Shown here: positions 9,792-19,279 of the stretch, piece by piece
How positions within the stretch are numbered: the first letter of the stretch is position 1
How the letters are laid out: every line of letters starts with the position of its first letter
From: Achromobacter sp. Marseille-Q4962
GTDB taxonomy: Bacteria; Pseudomonadota; Gammaproteobacteria; Burkholderiales; Burkholderiaceae_B
Direction: 5' to 3'
Length of the DNA stretch: 64,000 bases
Assembly (NCBI RefSeq): GCF_943737005.1
Contig: NZ_CALSFU010000012.1
Coordinates: 1-64,000, forward strand
The notes under the pieces: generated by a model
Told to the model about the DNA's origin: nothing
Seen by the model: the letters and a program-made list of their open reading frames with translations, nothing else
Databases searched by the model: none
Made by a program: the position numbers and the translations under genes

Positions 9792-11039
9792 ATGCGGGTT
9801 TGCGTGATCGGCGCGGGCGTGGTGGGCGTCACCTCGGCTTATTTCCTGGCGCGCCAGGGCCACGACGTGATCCTGGTGGACAGCCAGGCGCGGCCCGCCG
9901 AAGTCTCCAGCTACGCCAACGGCGGCCAGCTAAGCTACAGCTACGTGGCGCCCCTGGCCGGCCCCGGCGTGCTCTCCAGCGTGCCCGGCTGGCTGCTGCG
10001 CGACGATTCCCCGCTGCGTTTCCGTCCCCGGCTCGATCCTCATCAATGGCGCTGGTGCCTGCAGTTCGCGCTGGCCTGCCGCGCTTCGGTGGCCCGCGCC
10101 TCCACCGCCGAGATGCTGACGCTTTCCTATCTGAGCCGCGACGTCATGCATCGCCTGCTCGAGCAGGAAGACCTGGATTTCGGCCATCTCACGAACGGCA
10201 AGCTGATCGCCTATCGCAGCCCCCCGCTGCTGGAGAAGGCGCGCGCGCTGGTGGCCTACCAGGCCGAGCACGGCGCCGAGCAGCGCGTGCTGGACGCCGA
10301 CGAGACCCTGGCGCTGGAGCCCGCCCTGGCCGGCATGGGCGGCAGCCTGGCCGGCGCCATCTATACGCCCAGCGAAGAGGCGGGCGATTGCCGCCAGTTC
10401 ACCGAGGCGCTGTTCGAACGCCTCGGCACGCTGGGCAACGCCGAATGCGTCATGTCCAATCCGGTGTCGGGTCTGCGCCGCGAGGGCGGGCGCATCGTCG
10501 CCGTCGACACGCGCCAGGGCGACATCGCGGCCGACGCCGTGGTGCTGGCCACCGGCATCGGCACCCGCGCGCTGCTCGAGCCCCTGGGCGAAGACGTGCC
10601 GCTCTATCCGCTCAAGGGCTACAGCCTGAGCGTGCCGCTGGCGGCCGGCGACCGTGTCGCGCCTTCCATCAGCGTGACCGACTACGAGCGCCGCATCGTG
10701 TATGCGCGCGTGGGCAACGTGCTGCGCATCGCCGCCATGGTGGACATCGGCAGCCGCGATGCCGAGATCGACCCGGCCCGCGTGGCGCTGCTCAAGCGCC
10801 AGGTGAGCGAGGCTTTTCCCGCGCTGGACTTGCGCCAGGCCATACCCTGGGCGGGCCTGCGGCCGGCCACGCCGACCGGCAAGCCCCTCATCGGGCGCAG
10901 CCGCGCGGCGAGCAATCTCTGGCTCAACATCGGACAGGGCGCGCTGGGCTTCACGCTGGCCTGCGGCAGCGCGGCGCTGCTGAGCGCCCAGATCGGCGGG
11001 GTCGAACTGCCGCTCGACCCGGCGCCGTTCCGGCCCTGA
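9792..11039 (+). CDS. dadA: D-amino acid dehydrogenase (DadA-like)
   Basis: FAD-dependent oxidase-fold dehydrogenase that turns D-amino acids into 2-oxo acids and ammonia, feeding electrons to the respiratory chain at the inner face of the membrane. The protein (415 residues) opens with the dinucleotide-binding motif VIGAGVVGVTSAY, and has SYANGGQLSYSYV (a DadA hallmark after the first FAD segment) and the C-terminal WAGLRPATPTGKPLIG. The start MRVCVIG at 9792 follows GGAGCGGT, a fair ribosome-binding site. No alanine racemase is adjacent, so its exact substrate range and whether it is the main DadA are uncertain. Confidence 0.88.
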   Translation: MRVCVIGAGVVGVTSAYFLARQGHDVILVDSQARPAEVSSYANGGQLSYSYVAPLAGPGVLSSVPGWLLRDDSPLRFRPRLDPHQWRWCLQFALACRASVARASTAEMLTLSYLSRDVMHRLLEQEDLDFGHLTNGKLIAYRSPPLLEKARALVAYQAEHGAEQRVLDADETLALEPALAGMGGSLAGAIYTPSEEAGDCRQFTEALFERLGTLGNAECVMSNPVSGLRREGGRIVAVDTRQGDIAADAVVLATGIGTRALLEPLGEDVPLYPLKGYSLSVPLAAGDRVAPSISVTDYERRIVYARVGNVLRIAAMVDIGSRDAEIDPARVALLKRQVSEAFPALDLRQAIPWAGLRPATPTGKPLIGRSRAASNLWLNIGQGALGFTLACGSAALLSAQIGGVELPLDPAPFRP

Positions 11040-11059
11040 CTGAAGGTGAAGGCGCGCCT

Positions 11060-11698
11060 TCAGGCCGGCGCCCACACGGCGTGGCTGCGCGGGGTGTCGA
11101 TGGCGTAGTCGGAATATTTGCGGGCGAAGAATTCGACGCCCAGGGTGTGCGCCGCGCGCAGCGGCTGGCGCGGATCGCCGGCAATCTCGCCACGCAGGTT
11201 GCCGGCGCCATGCACGTAGCCCACGAATGCGGAGTGCGAGTACCGCGCGTACTCCTGCAACTGGTGCACGATGCCCAGCGCCGCGCCCGGATAGGTTTCC
11301 TCGGAAGCCAGCGCCAGTCCCAGCCGCTTGCCTGCCATGCGCCGGCGCACCCGCGCGGCCTCGTCGGAATCGCCCGCGTAGTGGGCGAACGAGCGGTCGA
11401 AAAACGCCTTGGTCTGGGCCGACATGCCATACCAATAGATGGGCGTGGCGAAGAGCACGCCGTCGGCGGGCAGGAAGTGCTCCAGGAACAGCTCGGCATA
11501 TCGGTCGTCGGGCGCCGGCCGGTGGCGCAGATCCGTCAGGAAGCCGTTCAGGTAGTCGTCCAGGAACAGCAGTTCGGCGCTCGTGCCGGCCTGGCGGGCG
11601 CCCTCCAGCGCGGCGACCGCGAGCGCGGCGCTGTTGCCGTCGCGCCGCGGACTGCCCACCAGCACGAGCAGCCGTTGGGTATGATGACCTGAATTCAT
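11060..11698 (-). CDS. NAD(P)H-dependent FMN reductase / flavodoxin-fold oxidoreductase
   Basis: A 212-residue flavodoxin-like protein. The FMN phosphate loop is visible right after the start as VGSPRRDGNSAALA, followed by ADGVLFATPIYWYGMSAQTKAFFDRS, typical of the NADPH-dependent FMN reductase / iron-sulfur flavoprotein family. It probably reduces flavin, quinone or a nitro compound in the cytoplasm. An extended frame reaches 11941, but the ATG at 11698 starts directly before the flavin loop. It is divergent from a LysR regulator, with a 21-bp palindrome between the two; regulation by that LysR is likely. Confidence 0.85.
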   Translation of the reverse strand: MNSGHHTQRLLVLVGSPRRDGNSAALAVAALEGARQAGTSAELLFLDDYLNGFLTDLRHRPAPDDRYAELFLEHFLPADGVLFATPIYWYGMSAQTKAFFDRSFAHYAGDSDEAARVRRRMAGKRLGLALASEETYPGAALGIVHQLQEYARYSHSAFVGYVHGAGNLRGEIAGDPRQPLRAAHTLGVEFFARKYSDYAIDTPRSHAVWAPA

Positions 11699-11790
11699 GG
11701 TTCTCTCCTCGGAAGCAAAAGGCGGTTGCCTTCCATCAGGGAGAACTCTAGGGCGTCCGCAGGGCCGCCACAAACGACGATTCCTATATC

Positions 11791-11811
11791 TGGATGAATT
11801 CAATTCATCCA
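11791..11811. promoter_or_regulatory. 21-bp perfect palindrome, probable LysR operator
   Basis: Arms TGGATGAATT (11791-11800) and AATTCATCCA (11802-11811) flank one base. It sits between the divergent flavin reductase (start 11698) and the LysR gene (start 11841), 30 bases before the LysR ATG, where an autoregulatory site is expected. Confidence 0.65.
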
Positions 11812-11840
11812 TAGCGGGGCTGTGCCCCAGGGAGCATGCC

Positions 11841-12767
11841 ATGTTCGCCGCCATGCCCATCACCGCCCTGCGCGCGTTCGAGGCGGCCGCGCGCCTGCGC
11901 AGCTTCAAGCTGGCGGCGGCCGAGCTGGCCGTCACGCCCACGGCCGTGTCGCATCAGGTGCGCGCCCTGGAAGAACACCTGGGCGCGCCGCTGTTCGAGC
12001 GGGTGCCGCGCGGAGTGAGACTGACCGCGGCAGGCGGGAGCCTGTTCCAGTCGGTGCATGCCGCGCTGCTCGACGTGGCCCGCGCCATGGACGCGTTGCG
12101 GCCCAGGCCGGCCGCCGGCGCGCTGACGGTTTCCGTTACGCATTCCTTTGCCGCGCTGTGGCTGGTGCCTCGTCTCGGGCGCTTCTACGCGGCGTTTCCG
12201 CAATACCGCCTGCGCCTGGACGCGCGCAGCGAGCCGGTGGACCTGCTGCAGGACGCCAGCGTGGACGTGGCCGTGCGCTACAGCCGGCGGCGCTACCCTG
12301 CGCTGCGCGAAGCCGCGCGGCTGCCCGAGGTGTTCCGCGTGTATGGCGCGCCGGCGCTGCTGGCCAGGCTGGACGCCGGCCCGCCGCCGCTGGTGACGGT
12401 GCGGTGGCGCGATTCGGCGCTGTACGACGAGGGCTGGCGCGACTGGTGCGCGGCGGCGGACCGGCCGGGCTGGCGCGAGCCGGCCCTGGTGCTGCCTTAC
12501 GCCGAGGAGCACTACGCCCTGCAGGCCGCCACGGCCGGGCAGGGGCTGGTGCTGGCCAGCTCCGTGATGGTGTCGGACTGCGTGCGGGGCGGCGCGCTGG
12601 CCCCGTACCGGCCCGAGGTGAGCGTGCCCGGCGCGGCGTATACGGCCTTGTGCGCGCCGGGCCGGGAGCGTCACGCGCCCGTGCGGGCCTTCCTGGATTG
12701 GCTGGAGCGCGAGTTCGCGGCGGAAGCGGGGTCCGCCGCGAGCCCGCCTCAGGGCTCGACCTCGTAA
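11841..12767 (+). CDS. LysR-family regulator, GcvA-like
   Basis: A 308-residue LysR-type regulator. The helix-turn-helix occupies about residues 8-65 (ITALRAFEAAARLRSFKLAA, then VTPTAVSHQVRALEEHLG), with the GcvA-subgroup features SHQVRALE and LFERVPRGVRLT. The C-terminal half is a periplasmic-binding-protein-like effector domain. GcvA-like members often control a divergently transcribed neighbour, here the flavin reductase. Its last 19 bases overlap the convergent acyl-CoA dehydrogenase gene. The inducer is unknown. Confidence 0.92.
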   Translation: MFAAMPITALRAFEAAARLRSFKLAAAELAVTPTAVSHQVRALEEHLGAPLFERVPRGVRLTAAGGSLFQSVHAALLDVARAMDALRPRPAAGALTVSVTHSFAALWLVPRLGRFYAAFPQYRLRLDARSEPVDLLQDASVDVAVRYSRRRYPALREAARLPEVFRVYGAPALLARLDAGPPPLVTVRWRDSALYDEGWRDWCAAADRPGWREPALVLPYAEEHYALQAATAGQGLVLASSVMVSDCVRGGALAPYRPEVSVPGAAYTALCAPGRERHAPVRAFLDWLEREFAAEAGSAASPPQGSTS

Positions 12768-14518
12768 TCGGCCGAGCCCAGCACCGCCGCCGCCATGCCG
12801 GGCGCCTGGCTCAGCTTGTGCAGGGCGTAGCACTGGGCCGTGGCGATCTTGGCCTCGTGGAATGCCGGATCTTCGGCCTTGAGGTCGAGGCTGGCGAGCA
12901 GCGCCCGCGCCATCTGCCAGCCGGCCAGCGTGGTGCCGGCCAGCAGCAGATAGGGCACGGCCGCGCCGAACACGGCATTGGGGGCGGAGGCGGCGTGCTC
13001 CAGCACGAAGCCGACGGCGCTGGCCAGCGCCTCGCGCGCCTGGCGCAGCGGAGCCAGCATGCGCCTGGCCTGCGGTTCGGCGCGGGCCTGCAGGTCGTGC
13101 TCGGTCTTGGCGATTTCGTCCAGCAGCCAGCGCGCCGTCGCGCCGCCGTCGCGCAGCGTCTTGCGCCCCACCAGGTCGTTGGCCTGGATGGCCGTGGTGC
13201 CTTCGTAGATGGGCAGGATGCGCGCATCGCGGTAGTACTGGGCCGCGCCGGTTTCCTCGATGTAGCCCATGCCGCCATGCACCTGCACGCCCAGGCTGGC
13301 GACCTCGACGGACATCTCGGTGCACCAGCCCTTGACGATGGGAACCAGGAATTCCTGCACCGCGCGGTGGCGCTTGCGCGCCTCCGGATCTGGGCTGGCG
13401 TGGGCCAGGTCGGCGTGGCCGGCCGTGTAGTAGCCCAGGGCGCGCCCGGCTTCGGTGAGGGCGCGCATGGTGCCCAGCATGCGGCGCACGTCGGGGTGGC
13501 GGATGATGGGCACGGCCTCGCGCGAGGAGCCGTCCACCGGGCGGCTCTGCACCCGTTCGGCGGCATAGGCCAGCGCGTGCTGGTGGGCGCGCTCGGCCAC
13601 AGCCACGCCCTGCATGCCCACGGCGAAGCGGGCGGCGTTCATCATGATGAACATGGCGTCCAGCCCGCGGTTTTCTTCGCCCACGATATAGCCCACCGCG
13701 CCGCCCGCGTCGCCGTACTGCAGCGTGCAGGTGGGGCTGGCCTTGATGCCCAGCTTATGTTCGATGGAGACACAGCGCACGTCGTTGCGCTCGCCCAGGC
13801 TGCCGTCTTCGTTGACCAGGAACTTCGGCACCAGGAAGAGCGAGATGCCTTTCACGCCTTCGGGCGCGCCGGGCACGCGGGCCAGCACGAGGTGGATGAT
13901 GTTCTCGGCCAGGTCGTGTTCCCCGTAGGTGATGAAGATCTTGGTGCCGCTGATGCGGTAGGTGCCGTCGCCGGCGGGTTCGGCGCGGGTGCGCAGCAGG
14001 GCCAGGTCGGACCCGGCCTGCGGCTCGGTCAGGTTCATGGTGCCGGTCCAGCGGCCGGAGATCATGGGCTCGATGTAGCGCTGGCGCAATGCCGGCGAGC
14101 CCGCGGTGAGCAGCGCTTCGATGGCGCCGTTGGTCAGCAGCGGGCAGAGCGCGAAGGACAGGTTGGCCGAATTGAGCATTTCGGCGCAGGCCGCGCCCAG
14201 CAGGCCCGGCAGGCCCTGGCCGCCGTATTCGGCGGGATGGTTCATGCCCTGCCAGCCGGATTCGGCGTACAGGCGGAAAGCCTGCTTGAAGCCGGCCGCG
14301 GTGCTGACCTCGCCGTCGCGCCAGCCGCCGGGGTCGCGGTCGGCGGTCTGGTTCAGGGGCGCCAGCACGTCGGCGGCGAAATGCGCGGACTCGTCCAGCA
14401 CGGCCCGCACGGTGTCGGCGGTGGCGTCCTCGAAGCCGGGCAGGGCGGCCACCTGCGGCAGGCCCGCCAGGTGGTTCAGCACAAACAGCATGTCCTTGAC
14501 GGGGGCTTGGTACGGCAT
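12749..14518 (-). CDS. Acyl-CoA dehydrogenase with C-terminal extension
   Basis: FAD enzyme that introduces the alpha,beta double bond in an acyl-CoA. At 589 residues it is longer than short/medium-chain enzymes (~380) and matches the ~590-residue subfamily that includes DmdC-like proteins. Visible motifs are MNLTEPQAGSD, GTKIFITYGEHD, GIKASPTCTLQYGDA and QVHGGMGYIEETGA, then ILPIYEGTTAIQANDL with the likely catalytic Glu in YEGT. The start MPYQAPVKDM at 14518 follows the acyl-CoA ligase stop by 34 bases, so both are probably one transcript and act in sequence on the same acid. Confidence 0.92.
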   Translation of the reverse strand: MPYQAPVKDMLFVLNHLAGLPQVAALPGFEDATADTVRAVLDESAHFAADVLAPLNQTADRDPGGWRDGEVSTAAGFKQAFRLYAESGWQGMNHPAEYGGQGLPGLLGAACAEMLNSANLSFALCPLLTNGAIEALLTAGSPALRQRYIEPMISGRWTGTMNLTEPQAGSDLALLRTRAEPAGDGTYRISGTKIFITYGEHDLAENIIHLVLARVPGAPEGVKGISLFLVPKFLVNEDGSLGERNDVRCVSIEHKLGIKASPTCTLQYGDAGGAVGYIVGEENRGLDAMFIMMNAARFAVGMQGVAVAERAHQHALAYAAERVQSRPVDGSSREAVPIIRHPDVRRMLGTMRALTEAGRALGYYTAGHADLAHASPDPEARKRHRAVQEFLVPIVKGWCTEMSVEVASLGVQVHGGMGYIEETGAAQYYRDARILPIYEGTTAIQANDLVGRKTLRDGGATARWLLDEIAKTEHDLQARAEPQARRMLAPLRQAREALASAVGFVLEHAASAPNAVFGAAVPYLLLAGTTLAGWQMARALLASLDLKAEDPAFHEAKIATAQCYALHKLSQAPGMAAAVLGSADYEVEP

Positions 14519-14552
14519 GGCGTAATGGCTCCTGGAAAAAACGGGTTGGGGC

Positions 14553-16208
14553 TCAGGCGGGCCGCTTGGGGTCGGCCAGGTCGATGGCCCGCGTGGCGCC
14601 CACCGCGGCGCGCAGCTCGAACTTCTGGATCTTGCCGGTGGAGGTCTTGGGCAGTTCGCCAAAGCGTACCGCGCGCGGCACCTTGAAGCCAGGCAGCAGC
14701 AGCTTGCAGTGGGCGATGATCTCCTCCTGCGTGGCGGCGCAGCCGGGCTTGAGTTCCACGAAGGCGCAGGGCGTTTCGCCCCACTTGGGGTCGGGCATGG
14801 CCACCACCGCCACGGCGGCCACGGCCGGGTGCCGGTACAGCGCGTCCTCGACCTCGATGCTGGAGATGTTCTCGCCGCCGGAAATGATGATGTCCTTGCT
14901 GCGGTCCTTGATGCGCACGTAGCCGTCGGCGGTCATGACGCCCAGGTCGCCGGTGTGGAACCACCCGCCGCGCAAGGCTTCCTCGGTGGCGCGCTCGTTC
15001 TTCAGATAGCCCTTCATGCAGATATTGCCGCGGAACATGATCTCGCCCACGGTCTGTTCGTCGGCCGGCACGGGCTCCATGGTGTCGGGGTGGCGCACCG
15101 AGACGCCGGCCTGCAGGTGATAGCGCACGCCTTGGCGCGCGGTAAGCAGGACGCGGCGCTCGTCGTCCAGCGCGTCCCAGGATTCCTGCCGCGCGCAGAC
15201 GGCGGCCGGCCCGTAGACTTCGGTGAGGCCGTACACGTGCGTCAGCTCGAAGCCGATTTCGCGCATCTTGGCGATGACCGACGGCGCGGGCGCGGCGCCG
15301 GCGACCATGGTGCGCACCGTATGCGCGATGCCCTCGCGCAGGGCGGCGGGCGCGTTGGCCAGGGCGCTCTGCACGATGGGTGCGCCGCAGTAATGGGTGA
15401 CGCCCTCGGCGCGGATCAGGTCGAAGACGGTCTGCGGGTCGAACTTGCGCAGGCACACGTTGACACCGGCGCGCGCCGCGACGGTCCAGGCGAAACACCA
15501 GCCGTTGCAGTGAAAGAGCGGCAGGGTCCAGAGATACACCGGGTGCTTGGGCATGTCCCATTCGAGGATGTTGGACAGCGCGTTGAGATAGGCGCCCCGG
15601 TAGTGGTAGACCACGCCTTTGGGATCGCCCGTCGTGCCGGAGGTGTAGTTCAGGGCGATGGCGTCCCATTCGTCGGGCGGAGGCTGCCAGTCGTAGCGGG
15701 CATCGGCCGCGGCCAGGAATTCCTCGTAATCGACGGCGCCGGGCAGGGCGGCCGGCGCGCCGTCCAGATCGTGCACCGAGATCAGCTTGATCTGGGGAAA
15801 CTCGGCGCGGGCGCGCTGGGCGATCTCGGCGTATTCGGTGTCGATGATGAGGGCGCGGGCCTCGCCGTGGCCCAGCATGAAGAGCACGCTGGCCGTGTCC
15901 AGGCGGGTGTTGAGGGTGTTGAGCACCGCACCCAGCATGGGCACGCCGAAATGGGCTTCGATCATGGCCGGAATGTTGGGCAGCATGACGGCGACGGTGT
16001 CGCCGCGCCCGATGCCGGCGCGCTCCAGCGCGCTGGCCAGGCGTTGCGCGCGTTCGTAGGTCTGGCCCCAGGTCCGGCGCACCCGGCCATGGACCACGGC
16101 CAGCCGGTGGCCGTAGACCTCGGCCGCGCGGGCGATGAAATCCACCGGGGTGAGAGCTTGGTAGTTGGCCTCGCGGCGCGCCAGGCCATGTTCGAACATG
16201 CCGCTCAT
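14553..16208 (-). CDS. Acyl-CoA ligase (AMP-forming), medium/long-chain type
   Basis: Activates a carboxylic acid to its CoA thioester with ATP. The 551 residues hold the adenylate-forming signature YTSGTTGDPKGVVYHYRG near residue 175, the GLTEVYGPA motif, and the C-terminal GGWFHTGDLGVMTADGY plus KDIIISGGENISS hinge and final catalytic Lys in TGKIQKFELR. Length and TLPLFHCNGW resemble the AlkK-type ligases. It is the first gene of a two-gene unit with the acyl-CoA dehydrogenase and is divergent from a Crp/Fnr regulator, with a tandem repeat in between. Confidence 0.92.
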   Translation of the reverse strand: MSGMFEHGLARREANYQALTPVDFIARAAEVYGHRLAVVHGRVRRTWGQTYERAQRLASALERAGIGRGDTVAVMLPNIPAMIEAHFGVPMLGAVLNTLNTRLDTASVLFMLGHGEARALIIDTEYAEIAQRARAEFPQIKLISVHDLDGAPAALPGAVDYEEFLAAADARYDWQPPPDEWDAIALNYTSGTTGDPKGVVYHYRGAYLNALSNILEWDMPKHPVYLWTLPLFHCNGWCFAWTVAARAGVNVCLRKFDPQTVFDLIRAEGVTHYCGAPIVQSALANAPAALREGIAHTVRTMVAGAAPAPSVIAKMREIGFELTHVYGLTEVYGPAAVCARQESWDALDDERRVLLTARQGVRYHLQAGVSVRHPDTMEPVPADEQTVGEIMFRGNICMKGYLKNERATEEALRGGWFHTGDLGVMTADGYVRIKDRSKDIIISGGENISSIEVEDALYRHPAVAAVAVVAMPDPKWGETPCAFVELKPGCAATQEEIIAHCKLLLPGFKVPRAVRFGELPKTSTGKIQKFELRAAVGATRAIDLADPKRPA

Positions 16209-16259
16209 GCGTTGTCTCCTGCGGGGCGCTGCGGCGCCCCTTATTGCTGTGCCGGACTT

Positions 16260-16295
16260 GTTTGATCTGGGCAGATCGTTTGATCCGGGCCGATT
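16260..16295. promoter_or_regulatory. Two tandem 18-bp repeats, possible operator
   Basis: GTTTGATCTGGGCAGATC (16260-16277) is followed at once by a second copy differing at two or three positions (GTTTGATCCGGGCCGATT). The first copy holds a small dyad GATCT-GGGC-AGATC. They lie in the divergent region between the acyl-CoA ligase and the Crp/Fnr-family gene. Confidence 0.55.
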
Positions 16296-16390
16296 GCCCT
16301 AGCTTAACCAGGCGTCGAAAATGCAGTCTGTCGCCTGCATGACAGACGCTTTTACGCTTCGGCAATCCCGAGTTTTACACGGATCTCAGC

Positions 16391-17101
16391 ATGTCCGACG
16401 TTTCAAACATCGTTTCCCCGGCGGAACGGGAGGCGCTTTTCCGCGCCTGTGCCTGGTTCCGGGCCCTGGCGCCGGCGCACCAGGCGCTGGTGCTGGGCGC
16501 GGCGCGCGCCGAGCGGGTGCCCGACGGCGCCTGTGTGGCCCGGCGCAACGCGCCCGCGGATTTCTGGCTGGGCGTGCACACCGGCCTGCTCAAGCTGGCG
16601 ATCTACAACGAGTCCGGCCGCAGCTGCACCTTCTCGGGCGTGCCGCCCGGCGGCTGGTTCGGCGAGGGCAGCGTCATCAAGCGCGAGCTGCGCAAGTACG
16701 ATGTGGTGGCCATCCAGCCTTCGCTGGTCATGCAGGTGCCCGCGCACACTTTTCACGAGCTGCTGGCCTCCAGCCTGCCGTTCTCGCGCTTCGTCATCGA
16801 CCAGCTCAACAATCGCATGGGCGAGTTCATCGCCTCTATCCAGAATCACCGGCTGCTCGACCCCGATGCGCGGGTGGCGCAATCGCTGGCGCAGTTGTTC
16901 AACCCCAATCTTTATCCGTCCACCGACCTCGCCCTGCCCATTTCGCAGGAGGAGCTGGGCTATCTCACCGGCCTGTCGCGCCAGCGCGTGAACCAGGCCC
17001 TGCAGTCGCTGGCCGACCAGGGCATGCTGGCGCTGGCCTACAACCAGATCCGGGTGCTGGACCTGGAGCGGCTGCGCCGGCACGGACTGGATCAGCTCTG
17101 A
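16391..17101 (+). CDS. Crp/Fnr-family transcriptional regulator
   Basis: A 236-residue protein with an N-terminal cyclic-nucleotide-binding-fold domain (about 20-140, including [12 protein letters not shown]) and a C-terminal winged helix with [29 protein letters not shown], the recognition helix lying in [10 protein letters not shown]. It lacks the N-terminal cysteine cluster of Fnr, so it is not an oxygen sensor of that type; a small-molecule ligand is possible. It is divergent from the acyl-CoA ligase/dehydrogenase pair and is the obvious candidate regulator. Its end overlaps the convergent racemase gene by 10 bases. Confidence 0.9.
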   Translation: MSDVSNIVSPAEREALFRACAWFRALAPAHQALVLGAARAERVPDGACVARRNAPADFWLGVHTGLLKLAIYNESGRSCTFSGVPPGGWFGEGSVIKRELRKYDVVAIQPSLVMQVPAHTFHELLASSLPFSRFVIDQLNNRMGEFIASIQNHRLLDPDARVAQSLAQLFNPNLYPSTDLALPISQEELGYLTGLSRQRVNQALQSLADQGMLALAYNQIRVLDLERLRRHGLDQL

Positions 17102-17787
17102 CCGGCCGCCCGCGCCAGCGCCGCGCGGGCCAGGATGCGGGTGGAATCCAGCACGGGCAGCCCGCAGCCGGCCTCGTCCAACACCAGCGGCAGCTCGGTG
17201 CAGCCCAGCACCACGGCGTCGCAGCCGGCGTTGGCCAGCCGCCGGGCCACCGCCTGCAGCGCCCGTACCGAGTCGGGCTCGAAGCGGCCGTAGACGAGTT
17301 CGTCCATGATGATGCGCGCGACCCGGTCGCGGTCGGCCTGGTCGGGGCGGAGGAAGTCCAGCCCGCGGGCGCGCAGCGCGTGCGGATAGACGCTGCTGTC
17401 GACCAGCCAGCGCGTGCCCATCAGGCCGAGCCGGCGATGGCCCCGGCCGGAGGCCTGGGCGGCGACTTCCTCGGCGATATGCAGCCAGGGCAGGGGCGAG
17501 CGGGGCAGCGCCAGCGGCAGCGCCTGGTGGATGGTGTTGTCGGGGCAGACGAGGAAGTCCGCCCCGGCGCGCGCCAGCTTCTGCGCCGACGACAGCATCA
17601 GCTCGGCCACGCCCTGCATGTCGCCGGCGTCGAGGCAGCGCACGTAGTCCGCCAGCGAATGCGAGTGCAGCGAGACTTCGGGGTGGGCATGCGGACCGAG
17701 CCGGGCGGCGCCCTCGGCGCAGAGGGTGCGATAGCAGAGGGCTGCTCCTTCGGCGGAGCAGGCCACGATGCCGATGTGGCGTGTCAT
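17092..17787 (-). CDS. Aspartate/glutamate racemase family protein
   Basis: A 231-residue protein of the cofactor-independent Asp/Glu racemase superfamily. Both catalytic cysteines are present, Cys81 in [10 protein letters not shown] and Cys196 in [11 protein letters not shown], which are the two acid/base residues of the family. It should racemise a dicarboxylic amino acid, or act on a related acid such as a hydantoin or maleate-type substrate, in the cytoplasm. The ATG at 17787 begins directly at the first strand ([10 protein letters not shown]). It is single, divergent from gor and convergent with the Crp/Fnr gene. Confidence 0.88.
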   Translation of the reverse strand: MTRHIGIVACSAEGAALCYRTLCAEGAARLGPHAHPEVSLHSHSLADYVRCLDAGDMQGVAELMLSSAQKLARAGADFLVCPDNTIHQALPLALPRSPLPWLHIAEEVAAQASGRGHRRLGLMGTRWLVDSSVYPHALRARGLDFLRPDQADRDRVARIIMDELVYGRFEPDSVRALQAVARRLANAGCDAVVLGCTELPLVLDEAGCGLPVLDSTRILARAALARAAGQS

Positions 17788-17895
17788 TGCGTCTCCTTTG
17801 TTCCGTCGCGCCCGGGCAGGGGCGCACTGCCATGCCGCCGCCCGTCGCCGGTGTTTAAATACAGGCTTTCCCGCATTGAGGATGCAAGGTACATC

Positions 17896-19254
17896 ATGGC
17901 ATTCGATTTTGACCTGTTTGTGGTGGGCGCCGGTTCCGGCGGCGTGCGCGCGGCGCGTTTCGCGGCCGGTTTCGGCGCCAGGGTGGCCGTGGCCGAGAGC
18001 CGCTACCTGGGCGGCACCTGCGTGAACGTGGGCTGCGTGCCCAAGAAACTGCTGGTCTACGGCGCGCACTACGGCGAAGACTTCGAGCAGGCCGGCGCCT
18101 TCGGCTGGACGGCGGGCGAGCCGCGGTTCGACTGGCCCACGCTGATCGCCAACAAGAACCGCGAAATCGCGCGCCTCAACGGCATCTACCGCAACCTGCT
18201 GGTCAATAGCGGCGTCACGCTGCTGGAAGGCCATGCCCGCATCCGCGATCCGCATACGGTGGAGGTCGACGGCAAGCCATGCACCGCCGAGCACATCCTG
18301 GTGGCCACGGGCGGCTGGCCCAAGGTGCCTGAGATCCCCGGCAAGGAATACGCCATTACCTCCAACGAGGCGTTTCACCTGGAGGCGCTGCCCCGCCGCG
18401 TGCTGGTGGTGGGCGGCGGCTACATCGCCGTGGAGTTCGCGTCGATCTTCAACGGCATGGGCGCGCAGACCACGCAGGTCTACCGCGGCCCCCTGTTCCT
18501 GCGCGGCTTCGACCAGGGCGTGCGCGAGCACCTGCGCGACGAACTCGTCAAGAAGGGCATCGCGCTGCGCTTCAATACCGACGTGGCGCGCATCGACAAG
18601 CGCGCGGACGGCTCGCTGGCCGCCACCCTGAAAGACGGCGAAGTCATCGAGACGGATTGCGTGTTCTACGCCACGGGCCGCCGCCCCATGCTGGACGGCC
18701 TGGGCCTGGAGAACACGGCCGTCAAGCTGAACGCGCATGGCTTCATCGCCGTGGATGACGAGTATCGCACGGACGAGCCCTCCATCCTGGCCATCGGCGA
18801 TGTGATCGGCCGCGTGGCGCTCACCCCGGTGGCGCTGGCCGAGGGCATGGCCGTGGCGCGCCGGCTGTTCCGCCCCGAGGAATACCGCAAGGTGGACTAC
18901 CGGCTCATTCCCACCGCGGTGTTCAGCCTGCCGAACATCGGCACGGTGGGGCTTACCACCGAGCAGGCGCGCGAGGCGGGCCACGAGGTGAAGATCTTCG
19001 AGAGCCGTTTCCGCCCCATGAAACTGACGCTGACGGACTCGCAGGAAAAGACCCTGATGAAGCTGGTGGTGGACGCCGCCACCGACCGCGTGCTGGGCGT
19101 GCACATGGTGGGGCCGGAGGCCGGCGAGATCGTGCAGGGCCTGGCGGTGGCGCTCAAGGCGGGCGCCACCAAGTGCGTCTTCGACGAAACCATCGGCATC
19201 CATCCCACGGCAGCCGAAGAGTTCGTCACCATGCGCACGCCGGTGGCGCAGTAG
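17896..19254 (+). CDS. gor: Glutathione-disulfide reductase
   Basis: FAD flavoenzyme that reduces glutathione disulfide with NADPH in the cytoplasm. The 452 residues show the FAD motif [13 protein letters not shown], redox-active pair Cys42-Cys47 in [14 protein letters not shown], the NADPH motif [13 protein letters not shown], the second FAD contact [17 protein letters not shown], and the interface His436-Glu441 in [20 protein letters not shown] followed by LLVYGAHY is typical of glutathione reductase rather than dihydrolipoamide dehydrogenase. It stands alone. Confidence 0.93.
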   Translation: MAFDFDLFVVGAGSGGVRAARFAAGFGARVAVAESRYLGGTCVNVGCVPKKLLVYGAHYGEDFEQAGAFGWTAGEPRFDWPTLIANKNREIARLNGIYRNLLVNSGVTLLEGHARIRDPHTVEVDGKPCTAEHILVATGGWPKVPEIPGKEYAITSNEAFHLEALPRRVLVVGGGYIAVEFASIFNGMGAQTTQVYRGPLFLRGFDQGVREHLRDELVKKGIALRFNTDVARIDKRADGSLAATLKDGEVIETDCVFYATGRRPMLDGLGLENTAVKLNAHGFIAVDDEYRTDEPSILAIGDVIGRVALTPVALAEGMAVARRLFRPEEYRKVDYRLIPTAVFSLPNIGTVGLTTEQAREAGHEVKIFESRFRPMKLTLTDSQEKTLMKLVVDAATDRVLGVHMVGPEAGEIVQGLAVALKAGATKCVFDETIGIHPTAAEEFVTMRTPVAQ

Positions 19255-19279
19255 GGCAGGCCCGGCGCGCCGGCCGGCC

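Noticed and set aside
11822-14686. 954-codon plus-strand frame covering the LysR and acyl-CoA dehydrogenase genes
   Set aside because: It reads out of frame through LysR and antisense through the dehydrogenase, and shows Ala/Arg/Gly-rich low-complexity composition with no domain.
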